Assembly: GCA_013398615.1 (NCBI GenBank)
Contig: VZSR01000476.1
Coordinates: forward strand, 507,485-571,484
Length of the DNA: 64,000 nucleotides
Direction: 5' to 3'
From: Brachypodius melanocephalos
Taxonomy: Eukaryota > Chordata > Aves > Passeriformes > Pycnonotidae
The notes under the pieces are model-generated. The model made no database searches. It saw only the letters and a program-made list of their open reading frames with translations, and was not told the origin of the DNA. A program made the position numbers and the translations under genes. Positions 1 to 13,100 of the stretch are shown here, piece after piece. Numbering within the stretch: the first letter of the stretch is position 1; each line of letters starts with the position of its first letter.

Positions 1-319
1 TCTTGGCTGGGCTTTGGAGTGATGCACATAAGACTCAGAAAGCAGAAAAAGGCATCAAGAGATGTGCACAGTGACAGTTTGCTGCTTTTACAGCACTGTA
101 TGGATCAACCAGGGAGGGATTTTGCACAGAACATTGTGCTGGAGATCCCTCTTGGTTTTTCCTCTCTTAGTTCTCACTGGCAGTGGAACAAAATACAGCA
201 GGTGGCTTGGGCTCCATCTGGATCCAGTGTTTAGCATTATTATGCCACTGTAGAAAATCACAGTGAGTCCATGGCTTGTGTACTACATACACATCAAAGG
301 TAGTGTTTAGCACAAATAG

Positions 320-425
320 AAATAATACAGGAAAGAGCAACAAAATGGATGGGAGACAGGCAGCAGAGTTTGCATGAGGAGGGATAAGGTAGCCTAAGAT
401 TTTCAGGTGGTTTTGATTCTGAGAC
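320..425 (+). repeat. Doubtful degenerate CR1 ORF2 scrap
   Basis: The stretch around 'gaaagagcaacaaaatgga' followed by 'catgaggagggataagg' resembles the CR1 segment that encodes the end of ORF2 (a run like RVQRRATKMI followed by YEERLRELG). Sequence on either side does not align convincingly, and no 3' octamer repeat follows. It may be a very old CR1 remnant or coincidence. Confidence 0.28.
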
Positions 426-429
426 TTCA

Positions 430-3400
430 CCATTTATTTGATGCCATCGATTTATTTAGAAACAATTCCCTGCATATTTTCCTTTTTCTCACTTTTAACC
501 TTTTTTTCCTAGTAACCAAAAATTAAACTCTCTCTCACAAACTCATTTCATTGCTTAAATTACAGCCCTGCCTACCACAAAATGTTGGAAACATCAAAAC
601 CAAAAACTGTGAGTGCAATTCCCTGCAGTGGAAGACAGTTCTGAGGAGATGAACATGGGCTACACCAGCTGGTGAGGTGCAGGCTGACAAAGGAAGCCAA
701 CATAGGCTACAGAAGTGAACAGCTGTGAAGGTTCTGGCTTCTTTTTTTCCTTGCCAAGGTCAGGATTAATACACAGGAAACGTAGGTTTCTAGTTTGGTC
801 TTGGATGTTGATTATTTCTTATCTATTTACAGACTCATGAGCTGTGAGCTCTAACTAGCAAGTTAGAGAAACGAGGTAAAATGGAGTACTTCTCTTTCCT
901 AGGTCTTTTCAAGGACAATCCATCCAATTATGAAATGCCACCGAAATTATTTTTATTTTAAACTAAATAACTGACTACTCGAAGTCTGCAATGCAGACTC
1001 CATCAACTAATTACAGAAAACCACCTAAAGCCATGAAGAAGAAGGAAGAAGAAGGTGAAGAAGGACCCAGACAATGCCTAAAGCCCTTCATCTTGACTCA
1101 CACGTATTACTATTTACTAAATTCTCTGTTTCCAGAATTCCAACAAACAGATAGCAGAACCTAGAAGAGAGCAAAGGGCTTGTGATGGTTTGAGCCCATG
1201 TTCTCCTTCCCAGCTGCTGGGATCACCCAGCCTTTTCACTGGGATTTACCTTAGTTGTGCATTTCAATTGTGAAATCTACTTATATTTGATTACTAATAC
1301 TACTACAGCACTGTACTAAATCAAAATCCCAAGCCACACCAGGTAACGTCAAATAAGTAAATATGATATTCACATGGGAATATAAACAAAGAAGCTGGTC
1401 AGAGAGAAGTGGATTCTTGACACTAATGCAGTCCAGTGTGGTCTGATCACTCAATGTAAGTAAAAGCCTCTAAGGACTATTAAAAGATCATTATTCAGTG
1501 CAATCATTCACCTGAGATTCCCTAATCTGCATGTGAGGTGAAATACCATCTTACAATAGCTCTTCTCTAAGGTGCTGGTCATAAAAATACCAAGTTGGCC
1601 CTTTAGCCTGATCTGGTACATTGTTTTTCGCATGGGATAATTCAGAAGCTCTAAAATACATCTCTCTGTTCAGCGTGTTTGTTTACTGGAGGTGCAGGGG
1701 GTCAACAGCAAAATCTGGTTATTTATTCTCAATTTTCATCTTCTGTATCTAAGTCAGTTTTTGTTGTGATCCAACACAACACTTACAGCTTGCATCCCAT
1801 GACTATTCAATATTTTTGTTAAGTGTTACCAGAGATCTCTTCAAAGTCTTGGCGGAGTCTAAACAGAATGTCAGTTATGATCTTCTTAATATGCTCATTT
1901 ATTAATGTGTTTGTAAAGATTCAACAGATCAAGAAGGGAGAGTTGTTCTTTTTCACACAGCCTTTCCTGCTGAGGATTGTCCTGTAGTTGTTTCCCAGGT
2001 TCTCCCTTGCACTAATAGCTGAGGCTGACCTACATGGTTTGGAGTATTCCACTCCATGATTTGGAGGCCTGCAGCCCTTTAGTTCAAACACAGACCTCTG
2101 TAAAACATGGATGCAATATCTGTCACTCATCACTCCTCCGAATAAGAAAAACTCACATGTTTTTAATAGCCTCTTGTTCATTTTCTATTCCACTTTCTTT
2201 AGCAGATTTGAATCTGTCCTATTTGATTTTTTTTAATAGTGTAAATAGTCCCAGAAGCTCTCCAAATTCTCAGTTTTTATTGCCAGAAAAAGGAGCTGTT
2301 TCTTCACACCCATGTGTTAGCAAGTCATGCATACAGTTCATTTAGCTGCTTACCACCTTCCATTGCTCCCATGATTTCCATTTCTACATAATCAACGCAT
2401 TTCTTACTTAAACATCACAGAAAGGTTTCCATATGAATTCTCTGTGTAAAACAATAGCTCTTTTAACGTGTTTAAATGAATCTCAATTAGTCCTAAATGA
2501 CAACGTTAGGAATCTACTATCTTACTATCTTACTAATCTTACTATCTTACAGCAGTTATCTAGATTGGCTTCACCACTGGTGCATACACTGATACAACAA
2601 TTCCAGCTAAAAGGATTTTATCTGTTACTGTGGCAGAGAAGTTTTATATTATCACTACTGAAGATATAGGTAAATATCAAACACCCTCTGACATTAGAAT
2701 AACTATACTTCTGATTAAAAACTGAATTTAAAATTATTTAAAAAAAGAAACCACTCAAAGATTAAACTAGACAGAAAACAAATGAAATCCTACCTTATTT
2801 TCTGACAGTTAATAAATCAACTTTAAACAAATTAGTGCATGTGCTCAGAACAGGCCTGCTTGAAAAATAATCTTCTGAGCTCGTGGGAAGTGATGGTTTA
2901 GTGAACAAACTTAATTTTGGTGTTTTCACAAAGAAGAAGAATGAAACAAAATACTTCCTGCATACATCTATGGACTCACACCTTCAAGTTAAATCCTGCC
3001 ATAATCAACAAGCAGAACATTTGACAAATTCCATTTTCCAGTTCTTCTTCTTTTCTTTTTTTTAAATTTTTTTTCTAAATCTCTTGCCACTCTGCAATTC
3101 ATCATGCTAAAATCTTTGATCCCTAGCATTGAACAGACACGAATTTCCTAAACGACTAAAACTTATGGGTGAGTGTTTCCTTTTAGAGCTGTATGTAAAT
3201 GCAATGTTAAATTTTATTTTTGTAATCTCTTTAATCAGAAACAAGGGAATTAGCCAGCTGTTTGGAACTCATGTTAAGATCTAATTAAGCATCTGATTGG
3301 ATTTCTGCGCATATCAAACAGCAAAGGCTGGTATTTGCACACAAGACCGATTGCTTTCATTAAAATAAAAATCCCACCAAATGACAACAGAAAGGTTTAC

Positions 3401-4960
3401 TCCAATGGTTTGCCTCAGAGATGTCCCTCCATGAGAAAGCACACATCAGGGTGGCAAAAAATTTGCTTTATGTGTCAATCATACCAAGAGAATCCTTTAT
3501 TGAGTGACACCTAGCTTTCCCCTACATCTGTACTGCATGCTCCTGCAATACGCCAAGGAATTGCCTGTCTTGAAGGCTTCATACAGGAAAAGAAATTTCC
3601 CGCAAATTGTCAATTACTCCAGTGTGGAAAGAAGCTTTACTGCCACCTGTGCATGTTTCATTTTTATTTATTTGGTGGGGAATGCTTTTTTGGTTTTTAA
3701 TTGCTAGTGAAAGATGTATTTAAAAGTATTACTGATGAGCTTTACAGCACATATTTCCAGGACTATTATATATAGTAAAGTGAAAATCAAGTTTTCCCCT
3801 TTTCATGTGATATGTCCAGAGATTATTACCAAGAAAGATGAAAATGTATCCTGTTTTTTAAAGCTAACAGATAAGTGCAATAATGAGCTAAATTTCAAAC
3901 TCAGTTTTACCAGGGTGAAAACTGGTAAACAAATTGTTGTAGAAAACAACTTAAAGAAGCAGTTTCACCTCAAGAAAGGCAGGAGCATCTCCTTCACTAT
4001 TGCAATCAGATCTGATCTGGGGCACTGATACGTGGATATTCTCTATGTGCTAGCTAGGAACAAATCCTAGGCAGGAAGGACTGCCATTAAAGTAGGGTAG
4101 TTAATCTCCTTTTGTCTCCTCAGTTTCCTAGAGTGGATTAGGGTTAAAGCACAGAGATCAGTTTAAAAATTCAAAGGATTGTACAAAGTTTTCCAAAGAG
4201 TAGCCAAAGTGGTTCTTGCTAAAAAAAAAAAAAAACCAAACCGTGTTCCATTTATAACAGAAAACTCTATCTGGTCTAGTTATTATAATAAGGTATATAT
4301 TTCTAGAAAGAATTACACTCATATTATTACATATTATCACAATGCTGATGAGTTAGAACTTTAAATTTTTGAGTAACTATTACTGTTTATACCAAATATC
4401 TACATGGCCACTAGAAGGTATTATGGGTGAAAGAGTTTCTTCCACAAAACAAGCAGCCCATATGGAAGATCCAACAAAGAGTATTTTGTCCACCCCAAAC
4501 ACACTGAGTATTCTCCTCTGTAAAGAATTAAGAGAAAAATATTTCCTAAGATAAAAAACCACCTGAGGTAGAATATTTTTGCTTTTTATGTAGTACCCCA
4601 AGCAAACACAACCTCCTCTAGAACAGATGATGCTAGAATTGGATGTATGTAGAGAAACTACATACCCTTATGTCTACCAATATACATTAGACACACGCAC
4701 ACTTTTGTTTACACTTAAATATGTTTTTCAACACTGATTTTGTTCAAAATCCAGGGCCTAATATCAACATGATTGTCTAAAAAGATGTCTGTCACTATGA
4801 AGACTTTTCCTCTCTTAGTACCTCCAGCCATGCCAAACTGAATTCTACTCTACTCATAATATGTCTCTGATTGCAAATAAACTGTGACTTAATATGTGGT
4901 TATTAGTCTATGAGGTGTCAACAACAGAATAGCCTTTCTATTAACTCTCTTTTCTCATTA
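430..4960. other. AT-rich unique noncoding DNA
   Basis: I see no convincing exon, RNA gene or intact transposon here. It contains a GAA-rich purine patch (about 1033-1066), a short octamer tandem array (2511-2551) and an A14 run (4221-4234). A 104-codon open frame at 3714-4028 has AT-driven composition and no recognisable domain. The block at 3170-3400 is free of simple repeats and rich in TAAT/ATTA cores. It could be a conserved noncoding element, but that needs alignment. Confidence 0.6.
2511..2551. repeat. Short imperfect tandem array (CTATCTTA-like)
   Basis: About five imperfect copies of an 8-bp unit of the form TATCTTAC are arranged head to tail, one with an inserted A. It is a minor minisatellite-like array and no function is implied. 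Confidence 0.8.
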
Positions 4961-4968
4961 AAGTTCCC

Positions 4969-5865
4969 TTTTTCTTGGAGCATAGTGATTTTGAAATTAT
5001 TGAGTTCTCAATATTTGGTGAAATGAGGAGGAACAACAATAAGACTTTTACATTGGACTTCCAGAGGGCAGACTTTGGCCTATTTAGGAGATTTATTTGG
5101 AGAATTCCTTGGGAAGCAGCCCTTAAACACAAAGGAGTTCAGGAAAGATGGGCATGTCTCAAAACAGAGATCTTGGGGGCACAGGAACAGACTGTCCCTG
5201 TGTGCCCAAAGATAAGTTGACAGGGTAAACGTCCAGCCTGGATGGGCAAGGAGACTTTGGAGGAACTCAGGAATAAAAAGAAGATGTATCATCTCTGGAA
5301 GGAGGGTCAGGTCTCTCAAGAACTATTTGAGAGGGTTGCTAGGGCATGTAGGAAAAAAATTAGGGAGGCCAAAGCTCAGTTAGAACTTAATTTGGCAACT
5401 GTTGTGAAGGATTGACACTCTTGAGCACATCCAGAGGGGGCAACGAGGCTGGTGAGGGGCTTGGAACACAAACCCTTGTGAGGAACGACTGAGGGAGCTG
5501 AGGTTGTGTAGCCTGGAGAAAAGGAGACTCAGAGGTGACCTTATCACTCTCTACAACTTCTTGAAGGGAGGCTGTAGTCAGCTGGGGGTTGTTCTCTTTC
5601 TCCAGACAGGAGCTGACAGAACAAGAGGACACAGCCTTAAGCTGTGCCAAGGGAAATATAGCCTGGATATTAGGAAAAAGTTTTTTACAGAAAGAGTGAT
5701 AAAAAATTCAAATTGTGGGAGGTGGGGAGGTGGTGGAGTCACCACTCTTGGATGTGTTTAAAAAAAGACTGGATATGGCACTCAGTTAAGTTGAGGTGTC
5801 AGGGCATGGGTTGGACTCGATGATGATCTTGAAAGTCTCTTCCAATCCAGTCATTCTGTGATTCT
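4969..5865 (+). mobile_element. CR1 LINE, internally deleted, 3' end intact
   Basis: This is a non-LTR retrotransposon of the avian CR1 group. The left part (4975-5411) reads as ORF2 between the endonuclease end and the reverse transcriptase: 'SDFEIIEF' stands where CR1 endonucleases have an SDHE-type motif, followed by 'TLDFQRADFGLF', 'IPWEAALKHKG' and 'GAQEQTVPVC'. Near 5411 it jumps to the ORF2 C-terminus and 3' UTR ('SLEKRRLRGDLITLYNFLKGG', then 'DIRKKFF'), so the whole reverse transcriptase core is missing. The element ends in the CR1 signature 'gggttggactcgatgatgat' and then 'cattctgtgattct'. The catalytic His of the SDH motif reads Phe, and stops and frame breaks occur, so the copy is dead. 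CR1 copies lack poly(A) tails, and none is seen here. The 5' boundary is approximate. Confidence 0.93.
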
Positions 5866-5869
5866 CTCC

Positions 5870-7110
5870 CAGCTACTGAAGGGTTTAGAAACTAATATTC
5901 TAGACGATAGCAAATGGCGACTGAATTGATCTTTTCATGACAAAATCAGTCAAAAACCAGTTCTGATTTTTACTTATCAATTATGTTTCATAAACTAATG
6001 TTGGTTGGGAATTTCTCCTGTCCTTTTTCCTTGTTCTGTAGGACAATCGTTAGATAAATTCCCTTATACAAAATAGCCTACACACAAAATTAAAGTTACT
6101 TTCCTATAGCTACTCTCATCCTGGATAGTGAACACAGCTCTGCAAGTAAAATACACTGTGGTAGATAAGATTTGTTTTCCTCAAGCTTTGCTCTTTAAAT
6201 ATTATTCTAAAAAAACATTTACTATCATGGGATAGACTCTGCTCAGTCAATTTAGTTCTTCAAAAAGTAACTGTTTTTTCACATTGTGACTTTGACTAAA
6301 ACACTTGCTAAGGTTTGATCTGTGTGAAGTGAGTTTAAAAACTCACTTTACATGTAGACCTCTCCATCTCTTTAATTTGATAAAACTTGATTTAGAAATG
6401 AGGGAGTCAGCTATTTTGCTTGTGCTCATTGGCTTTTTCCTGAGATTTGGACAAGGTTCTATTCAGTCTAGATCTCTGTAATCTTTGTTCTAGGACTGAT
6501 TCCACTACTTACTGTTTGTGAAACACTAACACCTGGATCTCTTGTGATGGATCAAGGTCCAGTCAAGATCTGTCTTAGTGAACAGCAAGACAAAAACTGG
6601 CCCATTGCTATGAAGCTAGGAATTTAGCTGAAACTGCCCAGCATTTTATTAGAGCTTTAAATCCTCAAGTTCTGGAGTCACAGGATTCTGTCAAACTCCC
6701 AATTTATTTATTAATTTGTCTCAAGAGAATGAAAAAAAAATTGAACCTCAAATAGAGAGAATTTAAATAGTTGGAGAGAAAAAGAAATGTATTTTTTTCT
6801 CAGCCTATATCATGATTTTTTAAAGCTTTGGGTAGGCAGTGTTGGATGTGAGTGACATTTTCAGCTTTAACTATTTTTTAAATAATAAATGTTATTCCAG
6901 TTTCTAGGTGAAGAGGAAAAAAAAAGAAACCAAACCCCAAATATCAACTGTGATGCAACCATGCTTCAGAATAGACAGGGAACCCTCACATAGCGCACAC
7001 TGACTGTAAAAATGGTTCTATAGATCAATTGTGAAGCAACATTGACTGCAGAAAACAACTTTGTAGAGAGAAATCAGAAAAGATAACATTCACCTGGGAA
7101 CTCTGATATT
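5870..7110. other. Unique noncoding DNA between two CR1 tails
   Basis: AT-rich sequence with no supportable gene. It holds a 22-bp near-perfect palindrome at 6327-6348, listed separately. No other structure was recognised. Confidence 0.6.
6327..6348. repeat. Near-perfect palindrome, 10-bp arms
   Basis: The arms AAGTGAGTTT and AAACTCACTT are exact reverse complements separated only by AA. As DNA it could form a short cruciform or a dimeric protein site. As RNA the 2-nt loop is too tight for a normal hairpin. Confidence 0.9.
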
Positions 7111-7114
7111 TTCA

Positions 7115-7180
7115 TAGCCTATGGTTGGGCTCAATGACCTTAAAGACCTTTTATAACCTAAATGATTCTATGTTTCTAAT
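7115..7180 (+). mobile_element. CR1 3' terminal fragment
   Basis: The motif 'ggttgggctcaatgacctta' followed by 'aagacctttt', 'aacctaaatgattctatg' and 'tttct' matches the conserved last ~60 bp of avian CR1 (GGTTGGACT..GATGATCTT..GGTC..TTCCAACC..ATTCTATG). Upstream sequence does not align to CR1 by eye. It is a strongly 5'-truncated insertion, which is usual for this family. Confidence 0.88.
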
Positions 7181-7184
7181 TATT

Positions 7185-10100
7185 GCTGAACAGAAGGTCT
7201 ACACACATTTCCTGAATTCTCAGTTCAGAGAAAATTTATTTTTCATAGTTGTTATTAATATTTGTCCATAAAAAGTTTTCCCAAGCCAAAACAAAACAGA
7301 AGAGGAGACATCTTTCTCAGAATACCTTACAATTCAGATCAAACATTTGCCCACAGATGAGTATAATATTTGCCAGCATATCTGAAATCAATTCCTCTTT
7401 CCATGGTCTGCTGGCTGGAGACTAAACTGTCTTAATACTCACAGGTATTAAGAGTAGAGCTTTTAATTCACTTTAATTTTAAATGGAGTTGATTTTAGTT
7501 CTAAGTGAGACACCACATGTCCCTATGCAATGGCATCATAGGCATTTCAGTCACACTTCACCTTGGAGGCTCAAGTACTTGTTGCCTTGGCAACACCATG
7601 CTTAATGTTTCATTTTGCCTCTCTTCTTCTTTTGTGAGTGTGAACTTAAAAATGGAGGAGAAACTAATATACCACATCTTTTTCTAATCAAAATCCTATT
7701 AAAGTAAATGGTAATAATCATCATCATAATAGTAATAATACCACCATAGGAGTGATCACTTCATTGGCAAACCATGAAAACAATATATGTAATCGAAAAA
7801 AGACAACCTGTTCTCTCAGAACTGAACTCAGGTATTCAGGTTTTTATCTTTTTGGCAGCACCAGATGCTGTTTCCTTCAGAGGATAAGAATGAAACATGT
7901 AATTTTTCCCTTTGCTGACATTTACTTATTATTTTTATTTTAATAACAATAAAAATTTAATAATTTTATAATATTAATTTTCTAATATTTTATATTTTTA
8001 CAGCTCTTTACACACATGCATATTGGGTTTTAATAAATATTAAAATAATTTATTAATATTTCAGATTTTACAGATTATGTCCATGAGTTCAGTGAGATCA
8101 CTGACAACCTTCACAACCCCTGCAGCATCTTTGCTGCTCTGACAACACCTTTTAGCAATGGATAGGCCAAAGGCACTGTACAACTGCACAAAAAGATGCA
8201 CATATTCTTCTCCATTCCTCACACTGAGTTTTACACACCTATGTAACATCCACACTCACAGCTGCAACTGAACATAAGGAAATCACAGCACCACAGCTCT
8301 TAATTCTTCAGCAGGTACAAAATTAGCTCCAAGGGGAAGACACAAAGTAGGCACTTCTGATATAATCCTCTCAGCATCTCAGTTCCTCATTTACAAATCA
8401 GGGTAATGTCTCTCTTTCACCTTATAAGAGTCATCTGAATATAATTTCAGTGGTATTTCTAAGTCACTCAAATACTTTTGGAATGAGCAAACTGGGAGAG
8501 ACCACTATAAAATTAATTGCTGTCAAAGCTAAGCAGTTAATTCAGCCTGTATCCATAAAACCATGAATATTGTGCATTACCAGTAGTTTTAATCACCCTT
8601 CAAATCTGCCACACTTCTGTCCTTTAGAAAAGTTACTGGCTTATATGAGCATTTCAGAAAGAGCAGCTGATCACATGGTCTGGCACACAGATTTTATGAG
8701 TGCGCAGTTGGGATTGTCACTCATGGGTAGCTATGTCAAAAATTAATTGTATAGATGAGCCTGAACAAATGCAAACAAAGTGTTTCTGTTGCATCCTTAT
8801 GTGTTTTCTATGTAATGCACAGAACACTATTTGAATGAGTGATTTGACAAGGACCTAAGAGGTTTCAGTAGTTTTTAAATTTTAACTGTTACACTCATCT
8901 CACTAGATGCTGTATAATTTAGTTCTGCAATAGACACACAAGGTTTACTTGAGTCTACTTGATTTGGCCTGGCTGGAAGAAAAAGGCCTAAGTGAAAAGG
9001 GTTTTTCCTCTGTTTAAAATACAGAAGAGATAAGGCCATTACCTGATTTTAAAATAGAATTAGTGTTTTATTTGGAGACACTTCCAGGGTGCAGTGTTTC
9101 CCAACTATCATTACCATGAATGCTGTGTATGCTCTGCTGGAAACTGAGGTCCTATTTTAACATTCAAGATACCATACACTACACATAATCTTTATTTAAA
9201 ATAATGATCAATTACTCCTTTCCTCCTAAAGCCCTATATTTTTCCCCTACTTCAATTTCCCTGGTTTTATCTTACCGTTACAGAAGGCAGATGAATTTCA
9301 GTACAAATTTAACAAAGCCATGGTGGTATGTAACATTCTTGTCTGTTTTCTTTTGGGGACAACACCTCTATTGCTCTTTGAAAGAGTCAGGCTTTTTCCC
9401 AAAATTAACACTCTTCTTGTCACCATGTTCTCTGCACCTATCACATAGCCACATGCACACGTCTGTACACACAAAGGAAAAAACACTTCTGGCATCAAGC
9501 AAGCAAAAAGATTAAGCTTTTTGGAAAAGAAATGTTGTATTTTAGCTCTGCAAGGTTATATATATATTTAACCAACTGGACCAAACCTAAGTTCATATAA
9601 TAATAACTGTACAGCCAACAATTAATAAAGTAGTGCTGATCTTTAACTGTGGGTCAAACCAACCCTTTACATCCTCACCCTAAGCCAGTAGGAACTGGCA
9701 CAAAAAGAAGTTTTAAGGTTTTATACAATTGCTTTATATACAATTTGCTCATAGTTTCTGCCTGTGAAACCAACAACAACAGCTTTCTTCCATAAGTAAG
9801 CTGGACAAGAGTGTCTTTAATGTTGACTTATGGGGACAGACAGTTAAGTATCCTGTTACTTGGGTCTGACCATATATCCTTAAATGCATAAAATACTACA
9901 AAGATAGAAGACACAGAACAGCATGATTTCCAGAAAGCATCCCACTGAAACATTTAATCTCTGCTATTAAAGGCATGATACGAGTGTCATAAAAAAGTTG
10001 CTCATCCATTTATGCTGTCACTAAATTGATTAATGATGAAGAGGGGGTGAAAAGTTCAGCAGAGTTAAGCCCGAATCTAATACATACCAAGGCACAAGCA

Positions 10101-13100
10101 TTTGCTGAACAAAAACAATCTTGTTTTTATTAGTTAGGTTCAGATTTGATGGGATGAACCATTCACCCAGACACAGTCGTAACTCAAGAGAACTATAAGC
10201 AACAATAAAGTGTCTCTTCTACTTTGGCATTTTATATCTAGATGTACAGACATAACATGGGTCAAATACTTCCCTTTATAATTAAAATGCTTGATAATAT
10301 ATGATCAAAAATATTATTAAATGAATGTACTCTCATCTGAGCAGGAGTACTTGCCTACCATAATGCTTCACATTTTTCCCTTTCAATCGTCTCAGGAAAA
10401 GAAGTAACTCAAATAGGTTTTTTTTTTAAGATAAGTAATGAAACAGGGAGTGTTCATAGCTACAAGGAGCCTATGAACAATCTGTATTATTGAATTTCAC
10501 AATTCCCTTAAGTTTCTTTGCTAATGGACCATTGGGCCAATGAGTGTGCCTCCTCACGTATTTTGGGTATAAAGAAAACTGTAAGGAGGAAATTTGCCCA
10601 CTTTTTTCCTCATTTCTCTCTCTCTCACTGAAGCACATGAAATATGCAGAATCTAACAAATGAATGTTTAAAGGGCATTGAAAGGACAATTTAGGAACAT
10701 ATTTGCAGTTCCTAAAAAGATGTTTTTAATCACTCATCATTAAGTACAGTTATCATATTAATCTGTAGTAGTGTGAACCAGCAAGGATATGGACCATGGC
10801 CAAGTACACTGGCAGAGGAATTAAAGGGCCAATGAAAATTTAGAAGTAATGTATTACACAGAAAACAACTGAACTACATTATATGATCAAAACCAATGGA
10901 AGTAAAATCTGACAAACGAATTGTTTAAATATTCTAAAACTCTGGAAATCTTCAACTTAAAAAGTATGAAATAAAGAAAACATATTTCAAGGTATATTAT
11001 CACAAACTTGTTAGTAAATTTTCAGTTCTTAGTGATTTTATGTGCACCAAAAATTTAATGTTATTAATAATTTTTAATAATTAATACCATTAATAATGTA
11101 TTAGTTTATTGGGAAAGGATCAGCACCCATTATGATCTATTTGAAGCAGCAGTAATTGTCAGGATGCTCTTGTCTCCTAAGACTGGTCAATTATATTAAT
11201 TTCCTTAAGTGATTATAATTATTTGTTTAAGGGTATGTATTGTAGTTTTTAACTAGAATCATTGTGATAGATACTACATAAGCAGACATACATCTGATGT
11301 GATTGTTGCCTGAAAACTGACATTCCAACTGAAAGGAGCAATAGAATGATTATAAGACAAGTCAAAAATGAAGGCAGAGTTCAACAACAAATCTTTTTGC
11401 TTGCAAAAGCAACCATATGCATAAATAATATATTCTCTACCCTTTAATGTATTCCATTTTCAAATGCAAGCTTCTATTTGATCTGCTTTTCCCTAGTTTC
11501 TCACTAATATTACTGCTGAAATAGATTCTGATGCAAACTAATGTTCCCAGTAAAAAGGGAACAGCCTCTATGTGTAATCTGGAAACTTTCTGAACTTCTG
11601 ATTTCAGTAGACCTGTCTTATGAAGGAAGTGTGTGCACTGCAGTTACAGTACAAAACACTGCCAAAAGTGACTCTCTGGTCGTTATAGTTAAGCCTCTTG
11701 CAAATAAAAATGTGCTTAACATTTGAGAACCAGATCAGTCTATTAACCAGGACACACATACAGATGTGTATCCTGTGGGTACTTAAGGACATTAGATAAA
11801 TTCCAATAATCAAGTTAAATTAACATGCAGAAATTATCCATGAATATCTGAAAGTACTTTAAACATGATTAGTGAGGTCTGGATGATAATTACATTAGGA
11901 AACCAGTAGCATTAAATAAAGATAATTCTGTGTAAAAGAACAAAATTCATCAAAAATTTTAACAAATGGGTGAAAGATTATAGACAAAAGTCCAACTCAA
12001 TTACAGTCTATGGCCCCAGTCCAGCAAACCACTTAGAGCTTAAGTTTAGTTTTATCAAAGTTAACAGACCTCATCAGTCTAAAGATAAGCATCTGCCTCG
12101 GGCACTTTCTGAACTGGGGCCTATGGACTCTGTGCAACTGTACCAAAACACACATATTTGCTTGGCAATACTTACATATATGACTATTAATTAAAATGCT
12201 ATCCGTGTTCAAACAAAGTGTACTCTAAAAGGTTTCAGTGAAACACAAATGATTATGTTTCTAGCCCTATTACATGCTGCCTGATCCGGAAAATTTTCTA
12301 GAAACTAAGAGGTCCCTGATCTCTAATTGCAGAAAGAGGCAAATTTTACAACCTTTTTTTTTTTTTCTTTTTCCTTATAGTTTATGTCTCTTAGAAGCAC
12401 ATTTAACCACTGAAAAAAAATTCCATGATGGCTGACTGAAATTTAAGCATAGCCACTCTGCCAGCATTTAGCATTTGCTTCAGCTTTTTAGGATAAAAAA
12501 CAAGCAAAAGGCAAAGCCTTTTGGGATGATGATAACACTGCTGTCATCGGCTCTGACCATCAGTAAAGAGCTCTGCTGAAAATTAGGGAGTAAATCTTAT
12601 TAGTAATTATGTTTTACATTGAAGATACAGCTTAGGAAACAAATACTGCCCTTGGGAGTAGGCCTATCTGCATGTGGAGTTTGATGATCTCTTCACCATT
12701 GAATCACCAGCTCCTGACACAGTTTTAGATGTGGCTTCAATAAGAAGAATAAACAAACAGAACAAAGTAGTTTAAAAATAAACTCAATTAATTACATGCT
12801 AGTTAACAGTAAGAACAGGTATCTAATATAAAGTGAACCTGTAAACAAATGTTTAATCACAGTCAACTCAATACAGAACAAAGTGCAACCAAAAAACCCA
12901 AAGGTCAGACTGTGATATTCCCATGTAATGTTGAAGACAAGGTAGAAAAACAAAACCAGAGAGATGCCAGGTTTTCCAGACAAGAGATACCTCTATCAGA
13001 GAATGAGCAAAGGAAGGACTAGATGAACAAAAGGAGGTATATCTTCTTAAAGTTGCTTTTTGAGGTCATAAAAATTGATAAAATCTGAGAAATTTTGACT

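Noticed and set aside
1181..1260. 'tgtgatggtttgagcccatg' looks like the start of an avian LTR.
   Set aside because: Only the first dozen bases fit. No LTR body, TATA, polyA signal or matching end follows, so it is left unannotated.
3714..4028. 104-codon plus-strand open frame, Lys/Phe/Ile-rich.
   Set aside because: Composition follows the local AT bias, there is no domain, and no splice signals or promoter were seen.
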